NCBI RefSeq assembly: GCF_958298935.1
Contig: NC_084928.1
Span: forward strand, 21,669,501 to 21,733,500
Origin: Phragmites australis
Lineage: Eukaryota; Streptophyta; Magnoliopsida; Poales; Poaceae
Direction of reading: 5' to 3'
Length of the DNA stretch: 64,000 nucleotides
Shown: positions 10,772 through 20,917 of the stretch, one piece after another
How positions within the stretch are numbered: the stretch's first letter is position 1
Layout of the letters: the number at the start of each line of letters is the position of its first letter
Program-made: the position numbers and the translations under genes
Notes under the pieces: generated by a model
The model's database searches: none
Told to the model about the DNA's origin: nothing
The model's input: only the letters and a program-made list of their open reading frames with translations

Positions 10772-12720
10772 TTGATCAGGCTACCCATGGCTGAGTCCAT
10801 GGCAACCGCTGAGTCCCGTTCCGAGGACCCCAGTTGCCATGATGTATTCATCATGGGATACCACCCGAATGAACCAGGTGTACTCCTGGCATGGGACACC
10901 GAGCCGGAATTAGGAAGCTCCAAAACCCAACGCAAGGTCTGCATGGCGGCCCATTCCGCAGAGGATGCTGGAGGGCCCCACGCCTCAAATGCCGGCGATG
11001 AACCCCTGGCTTTGTGCCCAGGGGAAAACCAGCCTAGCGCCGGACAGGCAGGAGCTTCAAGACAGCTCGAGCATTCCCAGCACCATCCCGAGGAGCCTTT
11101 GCACATGGCATTTTCTACGGTAGCATCTTCACCCAGGCCATCGCGCCGCCCCAACCCTGGGGGCTCCGCACCTCGCGACCTATCACCACTCCACGCCCAG
11201 CGTCTTGACTATGATATCATGACGCCAGCACAGAATCTCCAGACCCTATGGGTTCTCCTCAACCACCTGCTGGTGCCCGTATCAGAAGGCTCATCGGCGG
11301 CACCTTTGCTACATGATCTCGCCCTCCTGGTGGAAACCACCAGGCGCCAGACTGCGTCGGCGTGCACCGCACCTTTCACAAGGTTCGGTGAGGGTCGCGG
11401 TTGCCATGGATCACAGCCAGGCCCGCGGTGAAACAGATCCCATGCTCCCCCAACAACTGGAAGTACCCATGGGCCACCACCAAGTCGGGCTGGCGAACAC
11501 TCCGACCTGAGCGATTCCCTACGCCAGCGTGACCATTGTGGCATAATCCAGAGCCAGGTGGCCACCAGAGAGGAGGAGAACAGGGCCTGACGGGTGTTAG
11601 AAAAGGGCAAACAGCCCTACCGTATGCCTTCCCCTGCATGGAAGAATTGAATGGCTCCACCCCGTCACCAAGGCCCAGAGATCGCCGTATCTCCCCCGGG
11701 ACATGCACCGTCGTCCGGCAATGGGCAGCGCCCCATTACGGGGCGGTGTGTAATGCCATGTCCTCCAGGCTACGAGAGGTGTGCTGGCCGGACAAATTTG
11801 AGCCAGTCCTAGCCGAAAAGTATGAAGGCTCGATGAAGCCAGAAGAGTTCCTACAAATCTACACCACCATGGTGCAGGCCGCTGAAGGACACGGGAAGGT
11901 TATGGCCAACTACTTCCCTATCGCCCTGACCGGTTCCGCCTGGTCTTGGTTGATGAATCTCCCCTGGGGGTCGGTTCAGTCCTGGGAAGACCTATGAGAC
12001 CAGTTCGTTGCCAACTTCCAGGAAACATATGCCCGACCAAGGGTCGAGGATGACCTATATCAGGTCCGACGGTTCAGTCCTGGGAAGACCTATGAGACCA
12101 GTTCGTTGCCAACTTCCAGGAAACCTATGCCCGACCAAGGGTCGAGGATGACCTATATCAGGTCCGACAGTGACAAGGCAAGTCGCTACAAGACTACATC
12201 CGGCACTCAAGCGCCGGAACACCATTCCAAGGATCACGGGGGAATCCGTGGTCATAGCATTCAAGGGGGGGGGGGTCAAAGACCAGAAAATGGTCGAGAA
12301 GCTGGCCACCCGGGTGATCTGAAACACCACCGAGGTCTTCGAGCTCGCAAACAAATGCGCATAGGTTGCGGAAGCCTGGGAGTGGCAGATCGACACCAGG
12401 TTGCGCCCAGAAAATGACCGACCCACCTCTTCCAAAGGAGCCGACCGGAAGAATAAGAAGAGCAAGCGAAAAGCTGGATCCCTCGAAGTCTTGACAGTTG
12501 AACAAGCCAGCCTTACATGCCGACGCTTTGAAAAGAAGGACGGGAGAAAAGGTTGGGACTACTGCTCGATCCATCACACGGATGCCCACGACCTAACCGA
12601 ATGCAAGGTTGTACGAGGCATCATCGACCAAGAGCTCGGAGAGCGCAAGCAAAAGCGCGGTGACGACGATGAAGGCCAGGCTGCCCCCGACTAGTCGGCA
12701 CTGGGATACCAATAGGCTGA
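10772..12720 (+). pseudogene. Gypsy 1 gag (decayed)
   Basis: An N-terminal low-complexity part (10,772-11,431) is followed, in another frame, by a Retrotrans_gag-like segment in 11,536-11,997. This segment contains KFEPVLAEKYEGSMKPEEFL and ALTGSAWSWLMNLPWGS. A stop at 11,995-11,997 cuts the conserved WEDL-DQF motif. A 98-bp tandem duplication follows. The C-terminal part (12,401-12,694) is Lys/Arg-rich with CSIHHTDAHDLTEC, a zinc-finger-like pattern. The frame changes at least three times. Confidence 0.75.
11973..12168 (+). repeat. 98-bp tandem duplication in Gypsy 1 gag
   Basis: Two head-to-tail copies, 11,973-12,070 and 12,071-12,168, both start GGTTCAGTCCTGGGAAGACC and end AGGTCCGAC. I see one difference (AAACATATG against AAACCTATG). 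As 98 is not a multiple of three, the second copy is out of frame. Confidence 0.92.
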
Positions 12721-12724
12721 CCAC

Positions 12725-13396
12725 ATGGTCCATCACATCTTCGGAGGTGCCGCAACGTATTCCTCTAATAGGGAGTACAAATCGGTCGTCCGGGAAGTTT
12801 GTGCAATCGCATTAGACCCAAGCCCACGCCTCAAGTGGTCGGAGGTCTCGCTCACCTTTAGCCAGGCTAACCATCCAGCAGACATCAGGCACCCTGGTCG
12901 CTACCCCATCATTGTTGAACCCACGGTACAAAACATCCGGCTGGACCGCATGCTCATCGACGGGGGAAGCTCGATCAACCTTCTCTTCACCGACGTGCTG
13001 GACGCCCTGCAAATTCCAAGAAGCACTTTAAAGCCCACCCCACCTTTCTTCGGAATCACCCCAGGCTCCTCGGCCAAACCGCTAGGATGAATTGAGCTAC
13101 CGGTCATCTTTGGCTCGCCGTATAACTTCAGGACCGAAAGGATCCTCTTTGATGTGACCAACTTCGGGACTGTGTATAACGCAATCCTCAAGTAACCGGT
13201 GATGGCCCAGTTCATGGCCGCCGCTCACTACGTGTACCAGGCGATCAATATCCCTGGGCCAACAAGGGCTTTCACCATTGCCAGCAACGCCAAGACAGCC
13301 CTACACTGCGACAAGAGGAGTCTCGATATGGCCGAGCTAACTCTCGGGTCACAGCCCGAGACCGCCGAGCCCAGCAGACGGCCGATAATAGTCTAG
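12725..13396 (+). pseudogene. Gypsy 1 aspartic protease (decayed)
   Basis: MLIDGGSSINLLF at about 12,950-12,990 is the retroviral-type aspartic protease active site in its plant Gypsy form, with Asp-Gly-Gly in place of Asp-Ser/Thr-Gly. A stop at 13,088-13,090 cuts the domain before the YNAIL segment. The continuation 13,199-13,396 contains FMAAAHYVYQAINIPGP and CDKRSLDMAEL, the conserved tail of this domain in grass Gypsy elements. Confidence 0.82.
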
Positions 13397-13559
13397 GTCA
13401 TCGTCAGCCCAGACGATCGACTCAAAGTAGTAAGCCTGGATGACACCGACCTGACCCGGACCGTCCAGATTGGGGCCTCACTGGACCCCAAATAGGAACT
13501 TGCGCTCGTCACCTTCCTCCAGGCAAACGTGGACGTCTTTTCATGGGGTCTGTCTGATA

Positions 13560-14600
13560 TGCCCGGAGTCCCTAGGGATGTGATCGAACACAAGCTATCC
13601 GTACGTCCGGACGCACGACCTGTCAGGTAGAAGGCGCGCCGGTTCGCGGCCGACAGGAAGGAAGCACTTCGACAGGAGATCGACAAGCTCCTTGAGGCAG
13701 GCATCATCTGGGAGGTACAGTACCTGGAATGGCTGGCTAACCCAGTCATGGTCTGGAAGCATAATGGTAAGTGGAGGATGTGCGTCGACTTCACCAACCT
13801 AAACAAGGCATGCTCGAAAGAACTTTTTCCCCTTCCCCGAATCGACCAGCTAGTTGACTCAACTTCCGGTAGCGACCTGTTGTGCTTCTTGGATGCCCGA
13901 TCGGGGTACCATCAAATTAGCATGTGTAGAGGGGATGAAGAGAAAATGGATTTTGTTATGCCCTTCAAGGTCTTTTGTTATATAAAAAGTCCTTTTGGCC
14001 TGAAAAGCGCCGACGCCACTTACCAACGATGCATTCAACTCATTCTCCGACCACAGCTCGGTAGGAACATCGAGGCATACGTGGACGATGTGGTCGTCAA
14101 GAGTCGGATCAAGACAGACCTAGCCGCCGACCTCCAAGAAACATTTGATAATCTCTGAGAGTACCGTATGAAGTTGAACCTAGAAAGTGTACGTTCGGGG
14201 TTCCATCCGGAAAGCTGATGGGGTTCCTCGTATCTTATCGGGGGATTGAGGCAAACCCGACAAGATCAGAGCCATCGACTAGATGCGGCCACCAACCAGG
14301 TTAAAAGAAGTCCAGAAACTAACAGGATGCATTACTGCCCTGAGCAAGTTCATCTCAAGGTTGGGGGAAAAGGGACTGCCACTCTTCAAACTCTCAAACA
14401 AAAACGACTGCTTCTTGTGGACACCAGAGGTGGAAATGGCATTCCAAGGACTTAAAAGGTACCTCTCCACCCCTCCTGTACTAACTGCGCCTCAACCCAA
14501 CGAGGAGCTCTTGCTCTATGTTGCCGCGACACCAGAGGTCGCAAGCGTGGTCCTAATCACCGAACGAGAGGGCCTCCAGTGACCGGTATACTACGTCAGC
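13560..14600 (+). pseudogene. Gypsy 1 reverse transcriptase (decayed)
   Basis: RFAADRKEALRQEIDKLLEA (about 13,640) starts the RT. It is followed by WRMCVDFTNLNKAC, FLDARSGYHQI, PFGLKSADATYQR and the YVDD box at 14,078-14,089. A stop at about 14,156 and a frame change separate the palm from the thumb/connection (14,283-14,582, with LTGCITALSKFISRLGEKGL and FLWTPEVEMAFQGLK). Confidence 0.88.
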
Positions 14601-15380
14601 AAGGTCTTACACGGCGCCAAGGCTCAATACCCACAGGCTCAGAAACTGCTGTACGCCATCATGATAGTCTCTCGCAAGCTCAGACACTACTTCTAGGATC
14701 ACAAAATCAAGGTGATCTTCTCATTCACAATTAGGGAACTTCTCCATAATAGAGATGCAACAGAGAGAACAACAAAGTGGGCAGTAGAGCTTGGGGATTC
14801 GACCTTCAGTTCATCCCCTGAACTTCTATCAAGTCCCAGGCGCTAGCCGATTTCGTAGCTGAGGGGTCATCCTCTAAGCCCGAGCAGGTGCAGCGACCAG
14901 AGGTAGACGAGCACTGGACCTTGCATTTTGATGGGTCGTTCACGCTGAAGGGAGCCGAAGCTGGGGTGGTTTTGACCTCACCCACTGGTGACATCCTCAG
15001 GTACATCATTCAATTGTATTTTCTAGCCACTAATAACACTGCTGAATATGAGGGCCTCTTGTCCGAAATGCGAGCAACCTCCACACTTGGGATTAAACGA
15101 TTATTAGCGATAGGGGACTAGTTGTAAACCAAGTGCAAAAGGAATTTTAGTGCCCTGACTCGATGATGGCGGCATACCTCGCCGAAGTGAGAAAGCTAGA
15201 GCGACGCTTCATCGGCTTTGAGGTCAAACACATCCCTCGCAAGGACAACTTCCTGGTCGATGAGCTAGCCTGTCTAGCTTCTTCTCGAGAATCTGTCCCG
15301 ATCAGAGTCTTTGAAGAAAGACTCTCATGACCATCCACCGCGGCCTCAGGACAAGGTGACGGGGATGCTCCGCTCAAAAA
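14600..15380 (+). pseudogene. Gypsy 1 RNase H region (decayed)
   Basis: [15 protein letters not shown] at about 14,590 is the RNase H-like tail of RT. LHFDGSFTLKGAEAGVVL (about 14,925) and NNTAEYEGLLSEM (about 15,040) are the first catalytic Asp and the Glu of a second, cellular-type RNase H domain. The arrangement is known from Tat-lineage elements. Stops occur near 14,693 and 15,119. Confidence 0.75.
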
Positions 15381-15559
15381 TGGAGCACCCGAGGCAACAC
15401 CTTTTGAGGCAACGCCTCCTTCGGTGCCGTCGACCTCACGAGATCATCATGTGGTCACCCTTCTCGGTTCAGGTATGACCTGGATGGACAGATCTTGGAC
15501 TACCTTCAGAACCGAGCAATCCCTGACGATGATGCGTCAGCAGAAAAGGTCTCACAGCA

Positions 15560-16717
15560 AGCTCACAGATACTCCCTGGTAGAGGGATGCCTCTAACACC
15601 GAGGGAGCAACGACCTCTTACTGAAATGCATCACTCAGGAAGAGGGGAGCACAGTGCTCTCTGATATCCATGGAGGCATATGTGGTAGCCACGCTTAATA
15701 CCGCACTCTGGTCGGAAAGGCATTCCAGCAAGGATTTTATTGGCTCACTGGCCTCCAAGATGCCTGTGAGCTAGTGAAACGGTGCGAGTTGTGCCAGTAC
15801 CATGATCGAAATACCAACCTACTAGCCCAGGCACTGCAAACTATATCACTCTCTTGGCCTTTCGCTGTCTGGAGGCTCGATATCATGGGACCATTCCCAA
15901 ACGCCTCATTCGGTTTTGAGTTCCTGTTCGTGGCAATCGACAAATTCACTAAGTGGATCGAGGCTGAGCCTGTCAGGAAGATCACCGCCGTAGCAGCGAT
16001 TAAGTTCATACGGGGGCTGGTAGTGCGGTTTGGCAGTCCAAACCGCATAATCACGGACAACGAAACTCAATTCGCCAGTAGTGCTTTCCAAGATTACTGC
16101 GAGGAAATCAGGATCAAGGTTTGCTTTGCATCTGTGGCTCACCCTCAAAGCAACGGACAAGTCGAGAGGGCAAATGGGATGATACTACAAGGGATCAAAA
16201 CCCGGGTTTTTGATCGGCTTAAGAGCTATTCGAAGCATTGGGTGGACGAACTCCCGATGGTACTCTAGTTGCTACGGATGACCCTCAGCCAGGCCACAGC
16301 TGAAACCCCTTTCTTCTTTGTCTTTGGCGTGGAAGCCATGCTCCCCTCCGAAATCGCCCTCCAGTCACCCTGAGTCAGCAATTACTCGGACAACGACCAA
16401 GTGGCGCGACGAGAGGACGACATAAACCTGATAGAAGAGTTCCGCGATCATGCTCGGATTTGAGCCGTCCGGTATCAGCAGAGCCTCAGACGCTACCACG
16501 ACTGAAGGGTACGATAACGAACACTGGTCGTAGGCGATCTCGTCCTTAGGCAAATTCAGAATAAGGCCAGTCGGAATAAACTCTCCCCAAATGTGAGGGA
16601 CCCTACAAGGTGGTCAATGTCACTCGATCTGGCGCGGTCAAGTTAGCCATGGAGGACGGCCGTGAGTTACATAATTCCTGGAACATTGCCCTATTGCGCA
16701 AGTTCTATGTGTAGGGT
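15560..16717 (+). pseudogene. Gypsy 1 integrase (mostly intact core)
   Basis: A degenerate H2C2 zinc finger (about 15,660-15,800, ending RCELCQYH) precedes the core in 15,774-16,268. The core contains LDIMGPFP (Asp), IITDNETQF (Asp) and SNGQVERAN (Glu). A stop at 16,266-16,268 and others follow. The C-terminus ends LRKFYV at about 16,712, the usual end of plant Gypsy pol. Confidence 0.88.
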
Positions 16718-16749
16718 CGCTTGAAAAAGGGTCTGTTTTCTCTATTTTT

Positions 16750-17636
16750 GTAGGACTCCAAATGAAAAAAAAAATCAACAAAAAAGTTGTAGATCTCGTC
16801 GAGGACTACAAATTTTATATAGAGTTTATCCTCATCCGACTTTGTATGAAAAAATTATGATTTTTTTAAGATAACATGTCACCAATTTATATAGGCGATT
16901 ACTTATGTGAACCGCTTGCAATAATTGATGGTTATTTCTACAGGCGGTTAATTAGGTGAACCACCTATGAAAATAGGTGACAGTTTATCTCAAAAAAATA
17001 ATAACTTTTTCATACGAAGTCGGATGAGGACAAACTTTATATAAAAATTATAGCCCTCGATGAGATCTACAACTTTGTAGTTGAAAAGTTTTCATTTGAA
17101 GTTATTTGGATGCCTAAATAATCATTTGAAGTTTCGGATAAAAGATATCAAAAGAATTACATATGCTAATATGGTCTGTAGTAGTTCTGTGGTGGGATGG
17201 TGAGAGGGTTCGCACGAGCTGAGAGATTTCAAGTTCGAGTGCCAAAAACCGCGTAGTGCTCGTATTTCGTGCGAAAAATGCGTGATTTGTGACTTGCGAC
17301 GTCGTGACCACGGGGGTGCCTGATGGGTCAGAATTTTTTTTGCTTTTTTTGTCAAAAACTATCGATTCGGAGACCAATTATCACAGACGGTTTGCTTAAG
17401 GAACCGTCTGTAGAAATAAATTTTCCACAGGCCATCCGCTTAAGGAACCGCTTGTGGAAACCTATTTTTACAGGCAGTTTCTTAAGTGAGCCGCCTGTCG
17501 TAATAGATTTTCACAAGCAGTCTCTTTTGCGCCTGTAAAAATCGTTCATTTCTACAGGCCTTCGATCACAATCGGGTGCGCTAAACGCCTGTGAAAACGA
17601 GTTACCACTCGTCTTTAAAAATAGTTTTTTATAGTG
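16750..17636. mobile_element. CACTA-type terminus with subterminal hairpins (partial element)
   Basis: The right end reads ATAGTTTTTTATAGTG at 17,621-17,636, the reverse complement of a CACTATAAAAAACTAT terminal repeat. It is preceded by several inverted units such as ACAGACGGTTTGCTTAAGGA near 17,380 and ACAGGCAGTTTCTTAAGTGA near 17,470, the hairpin subterminal repeats of grass CACTA (En/Spm) elements. No matching left end was found, so the element is truncated at the junction with Gypsy 1. Confidence 0.7.
16762..17101. repeat. Foldback: inverted repeat arms of about 110 bp
   Basis: The sequence at about 16,762-16,868 (AACAAAAAAGTTGTAGATCTC...) is the imperfect reverse complement of about 16,985-17,101 (...GAGATCTACAACTTTGTAG). 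About 115 bp lie between the arms and hold two smaller AGGCGGTT/AACCGCCT-type hairpins. The same module, unpaired, recurs at about 28,790-28,900 and 29,420-29,530. Confidence 0.75.
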
Positions 17637-18600
17637 ATCATTGACTTAAATGATTCCATATTTTATTGACACGAGTGACATCATAATCAAAATTTTGATC
17701 TTCTCAATTACAAATCATCAATTTATTCTCATCGCTTCGGCCATCGCTGTGACCCTGGAGTTTAAGGACCCTCCAGTAAATGAAATAATATTATTTGTTC
17801 CTTGTTTATGTAGTCAGCTATGAACTCTCCCAAGTATTTGCACTCGAAGTAGGCTGTGGTTTTACTGAGGGCTACAGACACGTTGGTCCGTGTAGTCAGT
17901 AATGTTTTTTTATCCGGGCCCCCTTACCTAGCCTTCTTTGGAGGTTTTTTACAGGGAATATGCGGGAGGGGGAATCCAATCCTCTGGCTCACCTCCACTA
18001 GAGGATTTTGCTACCAGACCACCTTGCTCAGTAATCTGCTAGCCCGTCATTGTGTTTCTGCAATTTTGTTATGAAGCTCTTTTGAACTAACCACCTAAAG
18101 ATAAATTAAACATGATGTAAAACGAAGCTTTTCAAATTACTCCATTGATCATATGTTTCCCCTAGCCCCGGCTGTATGACTGCATAAGAAAGATATCAAC
18201 CGGGCAGTCAAAGTTCAGGAAAGAACGATTCTATTTTCCTAGGCCCTGACTGTTCGGTTAAAGTAGAACTTTTGAATCAGACAATTAGAAGTTACGAGAA
18301 AAAAATTATATTTCCCTAGCCCCTACTGTTCGATTGAAGTAGAACTTTTCAATTGGACAGTCAGAAGTTATGAGTCCATTGGTCAAGATAATCATCCTGG
18401 CGATTGTATTGAACAGGGGTCGAGTCACCCGATCACTAAGCCTATACCACCTCCCAGTGGCATTAGCTATAGAATGGTCATGAGGTTGATGTTCTTACGG
18501 CTGGGAGCCAACAAGACAGTGACGCTGCAGCGAGCGAGAGGTGGAATAAGCTTGCTAGCTGTTGCAGTTGTGCTGCTGTGATTGTGTGTACGTATGTGTT
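17637..18600. other. Unassigned sequence with a ~75-bp degenerate triplication
   Basis: No gene is recognised. Three related blocks around 18,164-18,230, 18,238-18,310 and 18,312-18,375 share CCCTAGCCCC(T)ACTGTTCG, AGTAGAACTTTT and CAGTCAGAAGTT. The third is closest to the second. Their origin is unknown. Confidence 0.5.
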
Positions 18601-19463
18601 CATTTTTTTTCATTTGATTCCCCAATTTTTTTGGTGGCCCAAGTATTGTCCAAATATTCTATGAAAAATACAGAAAATACTAGACATGGTTAGGAACATA
18701 TGGTCCAATTTTTTATAATTTTTTCACCTTCCACGTGTCTTTACAAATTCATGCAATTTGATAACTTTTAAGTATTCTATGAATTTTTTGGGCCTCAATG
18801 TAATTCTCTAAAATCTGAATTTTTTTACTAATATTCATATTAACTAATGAACTAATTTCTAAAGTTAATTCCGAGCCTAAGTTATATGGTGAAATTTCAT
18901 GTTGTTCACATGGTCTGTCTCTTCATTAATTTGATCATTTTCCAATTAAGTTCAAATTAATTAAATTGCATGCAAACAGTTTCTTACAATTAATCAGAGA
19001 TGATGCTCATTATGCATATGCATGTTTAACATCATATGTTAATAAGATTTATTTATGTTTCTCCATAATACTCAAGTCGAGGTCAACTTTATTTTTAAAT
19101 TGAATCGATTTGAAGCACATTTAACATATTACCAAACCTTCGATACAATTTACCTAATTAAAACACAAATTAGGGCTCAAAGTGTTTGAGGATGTCACTA
19201 GTTATCTTCTTAGGGAGAAGCCGTAGAGGTTATTCTCCTAACATCTCGAACCTTCACTATGTACATGGCCATTGATTATTACTCAAAACTTTTAATTTCC
19301 ACTAAATTTCAAACTAGTTAACTTATGAACTTGCTAAATCTACTTTAAGAAATTTGGGATGTCACAAATACCCCAAATATTATGGAAATAATTTTGTGAA
19401 TATTATGGAAATAAAATATTGACTGAGCATAGTATGAAGAGGGTAAAAATTTGGTATTTAGAT
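18600..19463. other. AT-rich sequence, possibly decayed Gypsy LTR
   Basis: AT-rich, without an open frame of note. The string GGGATGTCACA at about 19,353-19,363 resembles a Gypsy LTR terminus. Without a partner copy this stays tentative. The solo Copia LTR is inserted at its right edge. Confidence 0.35.
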
Positions 19464-20912
19464 TGAGAAACCAAGTTGAAATGTATCTTGATTTATATGT
19501 GATGAGTGGTTGATAAGGTTTTTAATTTGGTTTGTCAAATTTTAGATTACTTGAGTTTGGTCTGAACATTTTGATTATGGACTAGCTGAAGTTGGAGTCG
19601 AAGAAATGTGTTTGCTTGTCTCATGCTGTGTAGGTAACGAATGTAATTTGGCAGTTGCCGGCGGGTGATCAGGGCTAAGCAGGCGCTTGGTGCCGGACGA
19701 TCAAGGAGGTCGGACGGAATAAAGGGTGATCCTAGCTGTACACGTGGAGGTCAAACAAAGCATGAAACGAAGAATGAAGATAGCGTATTGACAAAGTCAA
19801 GCGAAAGAGATGCTAGTGCAAGTGACAAGGCGGCCCGAGGGATCACGAGCGGGAGAGACTTGCCGGCAGTTAGAATCACAAGACGGAATACATGTGTCAA
19901 GATCTGAGTGCTTGCTTAAGGTGTAAGCAAGTGGCGAGTCACGCTTTGAGAAGTATGCAGAGGGTTTTACAGTTGGGTCTCAAAACCGTAGGAGGATTGG
20001 AGGAGTATGTGACACCATCGTGAAGTTTGCGTTGAAACGAAGCTAAGTCACAAAGGCGTCGTGGCCGTTCGATGGACGGAGCAAGAAATAGACAAAAATA
20101 TCCTCGATGGTAGGTAGGAGTGTACTACAAGAGAGGGATATTTTGATAACAAGCTAGGAACTTTAGGGGTCAAATTTTCTAGACCTATAAATAGAGGGGT
20201 AGGGCTATGTGAGAGTTTGAATTAGCCACTTGAGCCCCCTGTGTCACCCATTTGATAGCCTAGTGCTAGGTTTTTAGAGGAGAGTAAGATGAGTGCTTAT
20301 CCTATGTAATAAGTGAGAGTTTTTGAGAGAAAAAAAATCCTTATAATCTATTTAAAATAGGGTTGACCTCTTTGAGTAATGAACTATATGTTTTTGCATA
20401 TGCTTAAATTCCCCTTATTCTAGTCTCTCCCTATTGGTTCCCTTGCAAGTTTACAAGTTTTTTTTTTCGTTGTGATTTTTTTTATTGATTTTTGCTTTTA
20501 CATTTGAGCTGCGATTTTTCAACTTTGGAAAGTTGTTCTTCTTATTGCTAGAAATATAAACATTCATATACTCATGTATTTGAGAGCGTCTTGAATCCCC
20601 TTATCTCTAGTATGTCAACTTGGAGAGTTGATTCTTTCGGTGACTATCTTTTTTGCTTTGTTCTTCGTTAAAGTTTCAAGCTTTTGTGTTTAAAGACATA
20701 TGAAATGGTCTTGAATAGAGCCTATGGTTCATATTCCGTGAGTAGAGTCATGTTGTCTTAGAACTTTCTTTCTCGATTTGTCTCTCTAAAGTTTATGCTT
20801 CCGTTTGTGCATTTTTGAGAGACGTTGGGTGAATAAGGAATAGGCATCTATTTCATAAGAAATTTGTAAGGCGTCTATTCACCCTATTCTAGTCGCTGTT
20901 CTTGGTCCTACA
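19464..20912 (+). repeat. Solo LTR of the Copia A/B family with TSD TAGAT
   Basis: The LTR starts TGAGAAACCAAGTTGAAATG and ends GGTCCTACA. It is flanked on both sides by the 5-bp direct repeat TAGAT (19,459-19,463 and 20,913-20,917). No internal sequence remains. This is the product of insertion followed by recombination between the two LTRs of one element. Confidence 0.95.
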
Positions 20913-20917
20913 TAGAT

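Larger units (their letters stand above)
9640..16717 (+). mobile_element. Gypsy element 1 (Tat-like), decayed, 3' LTR missing
   Basis: The order is LTR end, PBS, gag, protease, RT, RNase H, integrase: Ty3/Gypsy order. The integrase core resembles that of the Tat element at 56,480-57,831, sharing SWPFAVW followed by LDI-GPFP. Numerous stops and frameshifts are present. No 3' LTR follows; the sequence switches to CACTA-type DNA a few tens of bases after the integrase C-terminus. The left boundary is approximate because the LTR start could not be fixed. Confidence 0.8.

Noticed and set aside
11209..11708. Minus-strand open frames of 110-133 codons
   Set aside because: Antisense to the low-complexity N-terminal gag of Gypsy 1; no domains.
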